DNA of 64,000 nucleotides from Roseimicrobium gellanilyticum (GCF_003315205.1 NZ_QNRR01000003.1:496001-560000), one strand, 5' to 3'; numbered from the stretch's first letter, positions 40,701 to 55,700 are shown. Notes: generated by a model not told the origin, from the letters alone. Made by a program: numbers and translations.

Positions 40701-43700
40701 GGCCACCAGACCGCCACCCGCCACACTGCTGGACAGAGCACGCTGCTTCGTATTGGCAGAAGCGGAAATGAGCGTGCCGTCACGGATGGTCAGCGTGCTG
40801 TCATCCATCACGTAGCTGCGGACCACGCTGGTGCTCGTGGAAGAGGTCACTGTGGCATCCACGCCAATGAGCAAACCACCCGTGGAGCCGGTGGCAGTGG
40901 CGTAGGCAGAATCACCGGAAGCGGGCAGCGACTGCAGTGCGATCACCGTGAGGCTGTTCGCGTTGATCGTACCGCCAATATAGGCAGCCACCGTCGGAAC
41001 ATTCGTGCCCGCCTGGGGAGCGACAGTCGCAATCGCCTTGGATACACCCACGGCAGCACCCGTGCTGATCGTGAGGCTGGCTGCGATGGCTTCCGCCTTT
41101 GGCGTGGCCTGTGCCGTGATGACAATCGCCTTCGCATTGATGCCGGTGACCGAGGAGGTGGTGGCATACGCTTCCACGCGTGGATTCACCATGGCGGTCG
41201 CCACGGAGCCCGAGGCCGCAATCGCGATACCGCCCACGGCAACCGAGGTCGCCTGCACTTCGGCCTTCGCGCTGGAAGTGTTCGTGGCAGAAATGTTCAG
41301 GTCACCATCAATGCTGAGCGTGCTGTTGTCGACGTAGGCTCGGGTGGTGGTCGTGATGTAGGAATTGGCCTCGGCACCACCACCCGCAAGGCTGAGCCCA
41401 GCGGTGCTGTAGGAGGCTGCCACCGCCGCTGCTTGAGAAGTGGTCGTAGCCGTGGCAGTCTCCGTGGCAGTGATGGTCAGTCCACCCGTGGTCGTCGTGA
41501 TGGTGGAGTTGAGCACATAGGCTTCCACCACATTCTTGATGGTGCTGGTGCTGATGGCCACACCGATGGAAATCGCATTCCCATTGGCGCCCACGGCCGC
41601 GGCGACTGCAGCGGCTCCACCCTTTGTAGTGATGGTTGACGTGTCAGTGGCGGTGAGTGTCACACCACCTGCATTGGTGGTGATGCCGGTGCCGCGGCTC
41701 TGCTGGATGAAGGCCTTCACCGTCGCGGCGATCTTATTGTACACACCCACGCCTGCTCCCGAGGCGGCAGTGGCACTGCCACCACCGGCGAGGGCCACTG
41801 AGGTGCTTTCCACTTCCGCAGTGATCGTCGCGTTCTCCGTCGCGGACAGGCTCATGCTGCCGCGAGCAGTGGCCTGGGAACCGATAATGCTGGCCGTCAC
41901 CGTCACGGCCTGCTCGGTGCCATCCGCAAAGTGTCCGATGTGGTTCGTGGCTGTCGAAGATCCAACTGCCACACCCACTCCTGCGATCCCAGCGCCCAGC
42001 GCCGCGGCAATCGACTGGATCTTCGCGGTGATAGTGGTGGTGTCTCCCGCGGTGAGGGTAAGATTCGCCGCGCTCAGCACCGTGCTGTCATCAATGTGAG
42101 CACTGGTCTTGGTGAGGATGACGTTCTTCGCATCTGCTCCCGCACCGCTGATGGCCACGCCAGCGAGGGCACCTGCGGCGAGGCCAAAACTCGCCGCGAC
42201 GGACTTGGCATCAATGGTCGCGCTCTGTGTCGAGGTGAGGGTAATGCCTCCCGCCTGAACCAGCGTCCAGAGTGTGGTGTCCGCATAGTTCTCACGACGG
42301 AGGTCGCGGGACCCAGCAGCGCCAATGTACTGGTAGATGGCGCCAGCGGTGCCGCCGATCTTCTTCCACTTGCTCGTGTCACCGTAGTCTACCCTGGAGA
42401 GATCGTAGTTCGTCAGCGTCGTGGTGCCGATATACACATAAGTGGAGCCAGCCGTGCCGCCCACCTTCGCCCAGCGCGCCGTGTTGCTGTAGTTTTCGGC
42501 ATTGATATTGAAGTTCTGCGACACTGCACCCGAGGCGATGAAGCGGTACACATCCGTGCCATTCACCAGGACGAAGTTGCCGTAGGCGACGGTGCGGTTG
42601 TTGACCGGTGGCGTTCCCGTGGTGGTCGCAGTGAAGTTGGCGACCGCATAGCTATCATCCAGCTTCACCGTCTGGCCTTCAGAAAGGGTGACCTTCTTCG
42701 TGCCGAATCCATCCACAGCAGAGGTGTAGGTGCCAACGGCGTAGTTCGGGTCCAGCTTCACGCGGTCACCCACGCGCAGGGCAGTGGAGGCATTCAGGGA
42801 AGACTTGCCTGGCTCCGTGCTCACGCCAAGCAGCGTGCCACTGGCGGGAGCGTTCTTGATATACGTTTCAACTTCATTGCTAATCGTGTTCTCCGCGAGG
42901 CCGACACCAATCGCGATGGCCACACCCACCTTGCCCACGCCACCTGCGATGGCCACGGCGCCCACTTTGGCGGTGATGCTGGAAGTATCCGTGGCCGTCA
43001 GCGTCACCGCCGTGGCGCGAATGCCCGTAGTACCTACACCATCTATGTAGGCCTTGACCAGTGCCGCGCTCTTGTTCACCGAAGATGCGCCCGCACCACC
43101 GAGGCCAACGCCGACGGTACCGCCACCCGCCACTGCCGCAGAACCGGAACCCACCATCGCGTCAATCGTGAGGGTGGAGGTCGCCGTCTGTGTCAGGGCG
43201 CCGCGCGCGTCGATGCTGGAGTTCAGCACATAGGCCTGCACTTCAACCGGGCTGCGCGTGCCATTCAGTTCATATCCCAGGTGATTCCGTGCGAGTGCGG
43301 CGCCGATGGAGGCGCCAATACCACCGGTGCCACCGATTGCGATGGCAAGGGAGGCGGCAATGATCTCGGCATCAATGTCCGAGTCATTCCTGGCCTCAAT
43401 GGTCACATTCCGTGCCGCCACAATGACGCTGTCCTGAATGTACGCGTTGGTCTTGGTGAGGATGACGTTCGTGGACTCCGCACCGGCGCCGGAAAGACCA
43501 CCCGAGTTCGTGCCGAAGGAGGCCGCCAGCGAAGCGGCGAACGCCAGCGTATCGATGGTATTATCGCTCTTCGCGTGGATCCAGAGGTCACCATTGGTGG
43601 AATTCGTGGTGACCACACCGTTGCCACCGGCGTTCTTGATGTAGGCCAGCGCTTCGCTGCTGATGGTGTTGCGGGCCAGCGCCACACCGATGGCAATCGA

Positions 43701-46700
43701 GACGTCCGCGCCCTTGTTGGCAACGGCGGCGGCAATCGAGACAGCGCCCGCCTCGGCGAAGATCTTGGAGGTGTCTTCCGCCTTGTACTCGATGCTGGAA
43801 GCACTGATGCCATTCACCAGCGAGGACGAGGTCTGTGCCACACCATCTGCAAAGGCGTGTGCGAGCAGTGCCACCTTGTTTTCCGTGTGCACACCAGAGC
43901 CGCTCAGAGCCGCCGCACCGCCGGGTCCCGCAGAGATGCCAATGGCGCCTGCACCCACCCGCGCCTCAATATCCGCATTCGCGACAGCAGACACCGTGAG
44001 GCTGCCTGTCGTGATGATGGAAGAGTTCAGGCCGTAGGCGCGCACCTGGTTGCCCACACGGTCTCCGTCCGAATCATAACCGATGAAGTTTTTCGATACC
44101 GCCGCACCGATGGACATCGCCCCACCCGCTACCGCAATCACCAGCGCCTCGATGTCGGAGTCGTCCGTGGCCGAAAGCGCGACATTGCCACCGGTATTGA
44201 GGGTGCTGTTGTCGAGGTAGGCGTTGGCATTGCCCAGCAGCACGTTGATGGACTCCGCGCCCGCTCCGCTGAGCGCCACTGCCGTGCTGGAACCGGCCGC
44301 AATCGAAACCGAGGCCGCCACGGACAGCGCCGTGACCGAGCGATCCACCACGGCGGTCACGGAGGCGCCTCCGAAGGAACTCACATCCGCATTGACGATG
44401 TTCGCAGTGACATTGCTATTGATGTTGTTCCGCGCCATCGAGACGCCGATGGCCACACTTCCTGACAGGCTGCCACCCGTGGCAACTGCGACGGAGGCGC
44501 CTACGGCCCGCGCGATGATTTCGGAAGTGTCACTACCGCTGACGACGATGGAGCCGCCAGTGCTGCGAATGGGAGCTGCATCACCCACCAGGGCACGACG
44601 GCGGTTCTTGATGGAGGCGGTGACATTGCCGTTGATGGTGTTCAACGTGATGGCCCCCGTCGCCGCCACGCTGATGGAAGTGCCGCCCGACGGGCTCGAC
44701 ACAGCAACTGAAGCTCCCAAAGCAAGTGCCCAGATGCTGTTGCCCGTGTTTGTGGCCGCCACATGGATGCCGCCATTCGCCACCACGCTCATGCCATCAA
44801 TGTAGGCGGTGGTGGTGGAGTTGATGCCGTTGTCTGAGACCGAAACGCCGAAGGCCGCGCCAGCCGGTTTCTTCAAGTTGATGGCCAAACCGAATCCACC
44901 GGAGAAGGCCCTGATGGAAGAGCCGTTCGTGGCGGTGACCTTGACCGCAGGGCTCGTGGCGCTGGTGGCATTGAGCGTAGCGGTGCCGGAGCCGCTGATA
45001 TAGGCCTCCGTCGTGACGCGGATGCGATTGATGGCCACCGATGCGCCAAGGGCAAAGTTCCCCGCTGCGGCACCACCTACGCTGACATTCAGAACGCTGG
45101 CACTGCTGGTGGCGGTGACTTCCGTCTGGCCGGTGGTGATGACGCCAGTGATGTTTTCAATGGCGGCGCGCACCACATTGCCAAGAGTCGATGTGTCATT
45201 GTACGGGTCGTTCCCGATGTACGTGTAGGACACCGAGGCTCCAATCGCACCCGAGACCGCAGTGGCTCCGAGACCGGAAATTGCGACGGAACCCGTGATG
45301 GTGTTGATGGTGGAGGAATCACTCGCCATCACGCTGAGCTTGCCACCCGCAAAAATTTCGACGCCGTTGTAACGTGTGGTGACGAGGTTCAGGTTGCCGA
45401 TATTGGCGATGCGGGCCTCGACGATGTTGTGGATCCAGTTCAGCGAAACGGAACCGGCGCCCGCGATGTCCGAAGCGCCACCGCCGCTCACGGCCATGGC
45501 AGAAATCTGCGCATCAAGCCCAGGAGGCAGGGTGGAGGGCTTGGCAAACTTCGCCTCCACACTCAGGTCGGTGCCTGCGAATACCATCGAGTTGTCAATG
45601 TACGCCTTGATGCTGGTGCCGATGTCATTCACCGCAAAGGACAGACCCACACCGCCCTTGCCGCCGAAGCTGACGGAAACAAAGCCGGCAAGGGTGGCGG
45701 CCGAGCTCATGTCAAACGCCGACACCGTGACGCTGGTATCGGCTTCCACATCCGAGGCGGCCTTGATGTAAGCCTCGACGACATTCTTGATGATGTTCAC
45801 CGCGATGGAGCCGCCCGCCGCGATGCCGCTGGCTCCACTGGCTCCCGCACCGCCGGCCACCACATTGATGATGCGGGCCTTTTCTGTCGCGCTCACCGTC
45901 ACGGCTCCCGTGAGGGATTGCACTTTGGCATTCTCGATGCCCGCCTTGATGACGTTGCGAATGTCCGCCACACCGACAGAGGCGCCAATGGCCGTGCCGC
46001 CGGTCCCGCTGAGCGAGAGGGCGCCGGTGCCCATGTCGATATGGGAGGTGTCTTCCGCAAGGACACTGATGCCTCCACCTGCGACGATCGACTTTGTGCC
46101 GGTGATGTCCTTGATGTGAGCATCCACGCTCATGCGGATGAAGCTCAGTGCGACAGAGCCCGATCCGCTCACCTTCGTGCCACCACCACCTCCCACGGTG
46201 ACTGCCACGATCTGCGCGCCAATCGGCACCGGCAGCGGAAGCAACTCACCATTAGCCGCCACTTCTCTCGGTTTCACAATGAAGCGGTGCGTCGAGCCCG
46301 TGCCTGCGTTGAGCAGTTCGACGTACTTCGGCGTCGTCAGCAGGGCATCCGCGCGAATTGCGGCCAGGCGAATGCGATCGGTGCCAACCTTGATGACATA
46401 GTAGGTCTGGCCGTCCACCAGCCCCCCGATGCTCGTGCCACCACCATTCTTATAGATGACCGCATCACCTGTCTCGAGTCCATGGTCACTGCCCAGGTTG
46501 ATGGTGCTGGCATTGTTGTTGTGGACCGTGATCGCAGTGCCTGCTGAGTCAACTGCGAGGAAGGTGGTTTGCAGACGTGTCAGGCTGTGTCCCGTGCCCA
46601 CGCCGCCTGACACCACGATGAAGGTGGCCGGATTGGCGATGGTGGAGAGCCTGAGGACGTTGTCATCGATCTTGGTGACATAGTACACCCTGCCATCCAC

Positions 46701-49700
46701 AAGGCCCGTCAGGTTGTCCGCCGCATTCTCTCCACTGTGATACACCACATAGTCGCCGGTGTTGAAGCCATGCGCCTTGCCCAGGTTGGTCTTGTTGGTC
46801 TCCGTAACCGTCACATCCCCTGGGTTGAACTGAACCCGGGTGCTGGCATCCACCGCGAAGAATCGGTGGTTCGCTCCTGTGCCCTTGTTCGCCAACTGGA
46901 TGGCGATACCAGCCTGCGCATTGGCCAGGGAGGTGGCCAGCATGATGGTGTTGGCATCAAGGACGATGACAAAGTAGGTCGTGTACGTCGTAAGCCCGCT
47001 GATGGGAGTGGCACTCTGCTGGTAGGCGACTTCCTGACCAGTGGTGAAGCCATGCGGCGTGCTGAACCGGATGCTGTCCGAGAAGAAGCTGGCCTGCGAG
47101 CCGGGTGCGAAGACAATGTTCTCCACTTCCAGCGGGCCGAGATCATCCAGCGTGGCAGGATCCTGATACCCAGCGAGCACCTGCACACGGCCACCCGCAG
47201 TCACGGTGGAAGAGTCGATGTAGGCGGTGACCGCGCTCTTGAGCGTGGTATCCGCATTTCCGGCTGAGGGCGTCGGCATGCTGGCCGGGCCATCAAGGAA
47301 GGAGATGACATTGGGATCCGGGGAGGTGCCACCTGCCATCTGATCCTGGATGGTGCCTCCCACATAATTGTAGGCGATCGTGGCTCCAATGCCTGCTCCC
47401 GTGCCCCCGGCGATGCCGCCAGACAAAGCCACGACATACATGGTGGCCGACTCCGATGCGGTCACAATCACATCCCCCAGCGTCGCTGTGACCGTGGAGT
47501 TATAGATGTGCGCATCCACCGCATTCGCGATCGAGTTCACCGAGATGGCACCCGCGCCGTTGATGGAGGTGCCTCCGGAGGTGCCGGCTCCAGCCGCACC
47601 GATGGCAATCATGAGCGGGGTGGACACCGCCTTCACCGTCACATGGCCACCGCTGGAAGTCACGGTTGAGCCACCGATGTAAGCCGTGAGGCCGTTGGTG
47701 ACGCGATTGTAGCTGACGGAAGCGGCGGCAGCGCCGCGCCCCGAAGACGACATGGAGAAGCCACCGGTGAAGGCATCCACCTCCGATTTGTCCTCAGCCA
47801 GCAGGGAGATGTTACCGCTCGCAGTGACGGTGGAGGAGCTGGCGATGTAGCTTTCCACCGAGGTCACGATCTCGTTCGCCGCGACGGAGCCTGCTCCAGT
47901 GAAAAACGGCTGGCCGGTGGATGCCGCCACGCCAAGGGCGATGCCGATGATCTCCGGACGGGAACTGGCGCTGAGCGTCACCTTGCCCGCGGAAGCCGTG
48001 ACCTTGGACCCGCTGATGGACGAACGGGAAGAATTGGTGATGGTGTTGAAGGCAAACGCCGCACCCGCCGCAATAGAAGATCCACTGGTGATACTTATCG
48101 CGCCCGAGCCCGAGTAGATCGAGGAGGTGTCATTCACCGTAAGCGAAATGTCTCCTGAGGTAGCCGTCACTGAGCCGCCGACCGTCTTATTACCCAAGAT
48201 ATAGGAGCGTGTGGCAACTCCGATAGTGTTCCTGGTAACGGAAATCTCCAACTGGAAGCCGCCCGGCGGCTTGGGGGTCGCCCCGCTGTACGCCACGGCA
48301 GCCGCGACGGCGATGATCTCACCCACGGTGGAAGACGATACCGTCAGGGAGGTCGCGGAGAGATCCGTGTCCTCGAGATAGGCCTCGGTCACACCGGCGA
48401 CTTCATTGATGGCAACAGCCGCTCCGATACCAACACGGCCACCGTATCCAAGCGTGCCGCCAACACCCACGATCATGGAGTCATTCAGCGCCGTTACCGT
48501 GGCCGAACCCGTTGTTGTGACCGTCGATCCCTTCACGAATGCCCGGGTGTCATTCTCGATGTCATTGTAGGCCACCGAGCCGGTGACATTGAAACTGGTA
48601 CCGGACAGGTTGTTGGCCAGGACCACGCCGAGACCCGCGGCCAGCGCGATGTAAGTGGGTTTGACATCACCCGTGCCGAATTCCAGCGAGGGCAATTCTG
48701 CCTTCACCAGCAGATTGCCAGACAGGGTGATGCTCGATGCTTCAATGTAGGCCTTGGTTTCATTGTCAGCCAGGTTGTACGCGACCGAGCCCGCCAGTGC
48801 ACCCGGAGCATTGGCCATCGGGTCGTTCGCGGAAATGGCCACCGCACCGGCCAATGCCATGAGCTGGGTGGAATTGGTGGCCACGATGGACAGCCCCGCA
48901 CCGGAGGAGATCACTGCCTTGCGGACAAACGCATAGGTGTTGTCCGTGAAGTCATTCATGGTGAAGTCACCCGAAATACCAATGCCGAACTCGCCTGCGC
49001 CACCCGTGAATTTCGCATTCGGATCCGACGGATCCACCGGCGTGCTCGTGCTGTAGGTTCCTGCGATGCCAACGTTGGCGCTGTAGCCCGAACTGGTCGC
49101 CTTCACGGCAATCGACCCACCGGAATTGATGTTCCCGCTGTCATCGGTGGCGCTCGCGTCATCCGGGTCGTTGCCGATGTACGCCTTGGTTGTGCGATTG
49201 ACGATGGCAATCGGTATGGAGGCGCCCACACCCACGCTCTGGGAGCGGAGGAAGCCACCAGCAATATTCACGATGCGCACGTCATCCGAGGCGAGCACAC
49301 TGAGAGACTCTGCCACGGTAATGGGTTGATTCCCGCTGTCCGTCAGGGCCACTCCGTTTGCTCCGCGAAGAGTCGTGGGTCCGCTCAGCACCGTAATGAC
49401 CGCACCATCGTCGATGCTGGCCACCGTGAGATGGTCGACGGTGATCACCGCAGACACACCCACGCCACCGAACTTGCTCGCGGAGCCGCCGGACTGCGCA
49501 AAGTTGATCGCACCAGAGCTGCTCGAGGCGGACACGTACAGAGTCTTTGCCTTCAGCATCACCCCCGTGCGAATCTGCGCGGTGGTCGTGGTGTTGTAAT
49601 TGAGGATGAGAACCGCGGCGCCTATGGCATTGCCGGACTTGAGCCCATAGAATGCGGTGCCGGGAATGAATGGCAGACCAAGGTAGCTGATGTTCCCAAC

Positions 49701-52700
49701 CAGGTTGACAGTCTGCACCTCGGACACCGCCTGCACCAGCACCTCCTGGTCTCCACGCACGACAGCATTGGTGCCATCGATGGAAGTCAGTTGATTGACC
49801 TTCGCAAACTGATCAATGAAGGCGTGGGCGGAGGGATTGATCTCGAAGTAGTTGATCCCAGCAGCAATGGCGATGTCCTGCGAGATGGCACTTGCCTGTC
49901 CCCACGAAGTAAAGAATCCGTTCTGAATGCCGCCGTTCGGATTCACCTTGGAGACGATGGACCCAATCACAGGACCAATCAGTCCTGGCCCATTGTCCGA
50001 GCTCTGCCCCACATCTGCCCACTTGATGTCATAGGGCAGGCTGGTTTTCGAATAAATGGAGAGCACCTTGGCCGCATCCACTTCGGCATACTTGCCAATG
50101 TAGGCCTGGGAATCGTAAGTCAGGTCGGCGACGGTGATGCCGATGGCGAGGCCCTTCTTCTTCACTTCATCCGGCGCATTCGAATAATCGACACCGGCGA
50201 TGGCGGAGGTCTGGGGGGTGTCGATGGTATGTGCGCTGACAAGGATATTACCGGCAATGGATTTCACCACCGCGTGGTCGCCTGCGGTCGCCGTGGAAGT
50301 GGCGGAGTCACCGATGCGCGCCGAGGTGGTGTGCGTCTGCTCTCCATAGGTGATGGATCCCGCGATGCCATTCGTCTTGTCCATCGTGCCGAGGGACGCC
50401 TTCAGCTTGGCAATCCACAGGTTGCGGATGGCACGAACGGGAGCGGAAACTGCCCACACGCCCTTGATGATGGCATTCGCGATGCCACCGCTGCCCGCGG
50501 CACCGCTGGAGACAAACAGGTTGCGTCCATAGTTTGCAGAGTTCCAGCCTCCCGCGGCCTTGGACTTATCGACATCCTTGGAGAAGGTGAAGACACGGGA
50601 TTCGGCGGCTACCTTGATGTCGCCATTTGCGATCACCGTTCCATCCACCCAGGCATCGGCCTTGCTGTCGAACAGGGAGACCGTGACCGCGATGCCAACT
50701 ACGCCGTTGCGGAAGGAGCCAGCCGTCGCGGTAAGCGCGTGGTTCCAGACGGTCTCGGCGATCACGGAGACATTTCCACCGGCATTGATGGTCGAGCCCT
50801 TCTGCAGATGCGTCTTGGATTCCGCGCTGGAGTCAGCGATGGCCAGAGCCACATTCACCGGGAACCCATCACTCCGGCTGAGCTTCAGCACCACGGCAGT
50901 GCCGGTGAGGAGGCTGGTGGAATCCGTGGTGAATGACGCATCTCCCTTGGTGGTGATGGTCACGCCATTCTGCACCGTGAGGTTCGCCTTCGGGCTGGAC
51001 TCGAGATAGACCACCCCCAGACCCGCCACGAACACCATCGCGGAAGCCTGCGTGTGCGCGCGAGCCAGCACCTTGAGATCATCGGCGACAATGGAGGTGG
51101 TGCCATTGATTTCCACCGTGGCCGTGGCGGTGGAGACGGAGGCCGCCGCAGGCAGGCCGAGTGCACCTCCAAGCAGCGTTCCTACGAGCGGCGCAGGAAT
51201 GTTCTCCATACTCTCCGGCAGGAAGCTGGTGCGTTGGGTGGCGCGGGCCACTGCCTCAATCACCACATTGCCGCCCTTGATGGTCGCCGAGTTGATGATC
51301 ACCTTCGCCTCGGCGTTGACGATCTTGATCGTCCAGTCGTCCGCATAGCCAAGAGTGCCGGCCCGGAGCTGGATGTCTCCCGCAGCAAAGCTTGTCGACC
51401 CATGCGCCAGCAAACGGGCTCCCGTATTGATGGTAATGGTCTCGATATGATTCTCACGCCGGCCGTTGGGCCGGCCCGGCTCAGTGGTGGTGGGAATGAA
51501 GAAGATGCCACCCGATGCTCCCGTGGAGGCGCCATTCAGATGGTCGCTCACCACCTGTCGCGTGGAGATCGTCTTGTTCGCAGCGACCGAGATGGTTTCA
51601 GCATCGGCGGTCAGGATTTTGCCCGGAAGATACAGGTCGTCATTAAACGAAATCGAGTCGCGTCCCTTGCCGCCTACAATAAGAAGGCTCGCGGCCATTG
51701 TCAGCGTCCCCACAACAGTGAAGGTATCGTCCCCGTCTCCGCCAAACAGGGAGAGGATGACGGTGGGGTCGTTGATGACAATCGTGCTGAAGCTGCCGTT
51801 CAGGCTCTCAATCTTCAACTTCCCGGGAGTATCACGGGACAGGCGGATTTGATTGTCGACATTGGGAGCCTTGAGAACGTACGATGCCGTCGTCGAGGAA
51901 TCTTCAATCGTCTCGAAGTTGCTCAACTGGAGGGAAGCGAAGTTGCCCCCGCTGACGGTGACCAAGTCGGTGCCGGAGCCCCCATCCAACTCAAGCACCG
52001 CGGTGAAGTCATTGTTCGAGCCACCTGCACGAGCGGCGAGGTCCACCGTAATCTCATCCGTACCACCACCGGCCAGGATGCGCAGGCGTGTGGTTGGCTC
52101 ACTGAAGGTGATGGTCTGCGGACCGAGCACGAGTTCCAGACGCTGGCCAGTACCCGGACGCAAGGTGATGGTGTCATCGTTGTCCGTTGCCAGGAAGGTG
52201 CGGATGGCCACCGTGGCACTGTCTGTCACCGTTTCGAACCCGCCGTAAGTGAGCTCACTGTAGGTCCCATTGATGGAGAGAGTATCCGTCTGGGCTCCGC
52301 CCAAAAGGATGAGCGGCGTGGTGACGTTGACGCCACCATTCAAAGTAAAGGTATCATTTCCGCCCGCGCCATCCACCGTGAGGGACCCACCGGCCATCGA
52401 GGCGGAAACGGTTCCAAGACCCGAGGTGGCGATTTGGATGTTGCTGGAAGGTGTGGTGATCGTGATGGCATCCACCCCGGTGGTACCATTGACATACAAA
52501 TGCGGGGCATCCTCGATCCCTCTATAGGAGAGGAAGGTCGTGCCATTGAAGGTGAAGCTGCCCTTCGTGTTGTCCACGACGTCCTTGCTAAAGACAAAGG
52601 TCTGCGCGGCAGCACCGATGGTGGTTTGCACTTCCAGGCGATTGATGTTCGGGATGCCCACCACATCCGGCACCTCGGCAATGCCCGCGGGGCTTCCATC

Positions 52701-55700
52701 AATGGTGAAGCCCAAAGCGCCATCGGGCGTGAACATCTGCACGATGACAGTGTTGCTACCGCCAATCAGTTCGATGCCGAGGTAGTTAAGCGGTTCGACC
52801 ACCCTGACGGTAGTGAATTTGGAGTTCGAACTGGTCACCTGAATGTTACCGCTCGCCTTGGACACCACCGCCACGTTGTCGGCCTGTGGCAGGCGAACGA
52901 CCCGCTCATTTGCCTGGGAGCGGTCCTCCACCGACTCCACACGGATGTACTGCACGCCCATGTCATCCCGGCTCACGATGCCGCTGTCAGTCGTGGAGGC
53001 TATATATTGAGCGAGATCGAATTTCGCACCGGCACGGTACTGTACTGTAGTCGGACCGCCGCTCAACGTGATCCCGTGAGCATCGCGGGTAGTGATGGTG
53101 TTGCCAGCCAGATCCACACCCAGGACCGGATCGAAAACAAGAGCACGCTGCAGGGTGTGCGTCGTGCTCGGCAGGCTCAGGCCTCCGTCGGTCAGCCTGA
53201 CCGTATCCGGCGTGGCGCGCATCGCATACTCATAGGTCAGCGCGAGTTGCAGGGTAGTCGCGGACGTGGCCACTACATAATAGACCGCGCCACTGACCAG
53301 CGGTCCGATGCTCCGGTTGGCTCCGCTATTATAGAGGACTGCCTGACCGGTGGTGAATCCATGGGCCGTGGCGAAGACCAGGGTGTCTTCCAGGAGACCG
53401 GCTGGAGGAACGACAAACGACTTGGCTGAACCCAGCAGGAGGTAGTGCTCTGAGCCGTTGGCAATATTGGTGAGGTCCACCGGCGTGGCGGGAGAGGACG
53501 TCAGGGCGAGCTGGAGCTTCTTCGAATCCGTGGCGTGCGGGATGACGATGTAGCTGGTCCCATCCGTGAGGCCCGCCACCACCGTGCCCGCGGCCATGAT
53601 CAGGGAGTCGGTGCCGTCCTGGCCATCAAAGAGGAATCCCGTGTCCGCATTGAGGAGCTGGGGGTCGACGGTGAGTTCGTCGTTACCATTCCCCCCCCGG
53701 ATGGTCAGGGAGTCGGCCAGCCCCTGGACGGTGATGGCGCCAAAGGTGGATGGGCTTTCCAGCACCACCGTGTCCGCCGCGCTGCCTCGCTTGAGGCGCA
53801 TGGTATCAGAACTGGTCGTACCGAGAATCTGGAGGTTGGACGGATTGCGGATGCCAACATAGTTGACCACCGTCGTCCCACCGACCGTGACCGACCCATT
53901 TGAGGTATCGGGAGTGACATTGAAGACCACCGACTGGAGCCCAGCCACTGCTTGCACTTCCACCACGACCGCGTCGGCGTTTTCAGGATTGCCGGTGAGG
54001 GTACCAGCCAAGCGGGCACCGTCACGGAACAAGAATGAGTTGTCCGATCCAGTCCCGGTTGTGATGTTTTGAACATTGGTAAAATTCACTACACCAGCCG
54101 CACTAGGAGTGACCTTCAGATTGCCGGCTCCCACTCCGGTCAGCGTCCAGGCACCGCCGAGTTCAGGTCCGATGACGGTGTTGGTTCCGGTTCCCAGATC
54201 GAGGGTGACCGTCACTCCATTGTCCGCCGCCAGTTTCTTGAGGTCGACGATGTCATCACCGGCGCCGGTGTTGATGATCAGATTCTGTAGCCCGGTGGCA
54301 GACAGGGGGGCATCAATCGTCACCCGGTCATTCCAGGATCCGGCGACATCGTTGGTACCGGTGTTGATGGTGACCGTCTGGATATTCTTGAAGACGATAT
54401 ACTCGAAAGCGGCACCACCGCTCGTGCCCGCGATGCGAAGCTGGTCAGGTCCGACGTCCGATCCGACACGGTCGATCGTGATGACATCCACTCCGCCCGG
54501 CGTCACAAAAGTGAAACTCGGATTTGCGACAGTTAATCCTCCGGGGGTAGTACCCGTGACCGAGGCGCCATTCACATAAACGGGCTCAAGGCCGGTGAAG
54601 GAGACCTGGGTGTTACCGGACTGGATGACTCCATCCCCGTAAACTTGGCCAGGGGTGTAACTGCCACCAGTGGCTCCATTGAGGATTAGGGAATCGAACC
54701 CGCCAACCCCACCATGAAACTCGACCGAGAGCGGCACATCACCGCGCGTCATGTCGATCGTAAGGGTGTCATCCGTGGCATCGCTGCCGTGGAAAATCAG
54801 GCCTGTAACGCCTTGGGATTTGAGGTAATCCGGGCGGAAACTCCAGAGATCGACGTCTCCGGATACGAAAATGCCGAGCCTATTGTCAGCCGTTAGGTAA
54901 GCTGCATAGCCGGAATACGTTGAATTTGAGTCAAGAACAGCAGAGGGGAGATTGGCGCCAGCCGGAGGGCCGTGGGCAGCATGCAGGGTCTCGACCATTT
55001 GCTCAGGGGTGGGATTGGAGATGTCTCCAGTGGTCCCTTCCTGTGAAATTGTATCCGCCGGAGTCGGGGCAGTTGTGGGCGTCGACTCCTGGCTCGAGTC
55101 AGCTAGAACGTGCTGCTGCTCGGCACCGCCCGTCGGGTCATTTTCAACCGTCGTGGGGAGGATGGGCTGCTCGAGATCCGCGCCCAAAATCGGAGCAGGT
55201 TGCTCCTCAAAAATGCTCGTCGTTTCGCCGCCCGCACCCTCTTCGGAAGCCGCAGGAGCGGGAGTTTCGGCGTCTTCGTTGCTCTCAGGGTTGAGAGAAA
55301 ATTCGTCCTCTTCGTGGAGGTCGTCAGCCGAATCCGTCACGGGAGTCTCCGTTTCGGAAGGCAGGGTCACAGGCGTTTGGGCCTCGGGGAGCTGTGGCAA
55401 CACCCCGGTTTCGAGGGGTTCCGTGGGGTCCTCCAGCGGTTGGGTATCACCAAACATGTAGTCCGTTTCGGCGGAATCCTGCGAGGATTGCGAGTCCGTT
55501 TCGGGTGCCTGCCAGAGCGCCATTTCGGTCTGCTGGTAGGGATCTTGTTGGGGCTGCTCCTGCACTGTTTGGGGTGCATCCGTCAACGGCACCACCGCGT
55601 CTACCGGACCGGCAGAGAGCAGGATGCGAGGCTCCAGAATCTCCAAAAGATACGCGCCCACGTACTCCCCCTTCAGCCGCATGGGCCGAGTGGCGTAGGT

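Larger units (their letters stand above)
39700..51540 (-). repeat. Array of ~100-residue adhesin-like beta-strand repeats
   Basis: Several dozen degenerate units of about 95-115 residues share a pattern: AYI-x-[NDG]S-x-[VL]-x-A-x-G, a strand with [LV]-x-[VI]-x-A-x-[DN][TS]S-x-I, then a Gly/Ala-rich stretch and a N-x-I segment before the next AYI. The units form long parallel beta structures in other large adhesins. Composition is very rich in Ala, Gly, Ser, Thr and Val with almost no Cys. A non-repeat insert lies near 42258-42850 and another near 46271-47100. Confidence 0.75.

Noticed and set aside
27453-53429. Long open frames on the plus strand opposite the giant gene (for example 30153-32219, 37365-39785, 41931-44465, 51054-53429)
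   Set aside because: They are antisense shadows of a GC-rich, repetitive coding gene. Their translations are rich in His, Arg and Gly without any recognisable domain, and many mirror the repeat period of the true gene.
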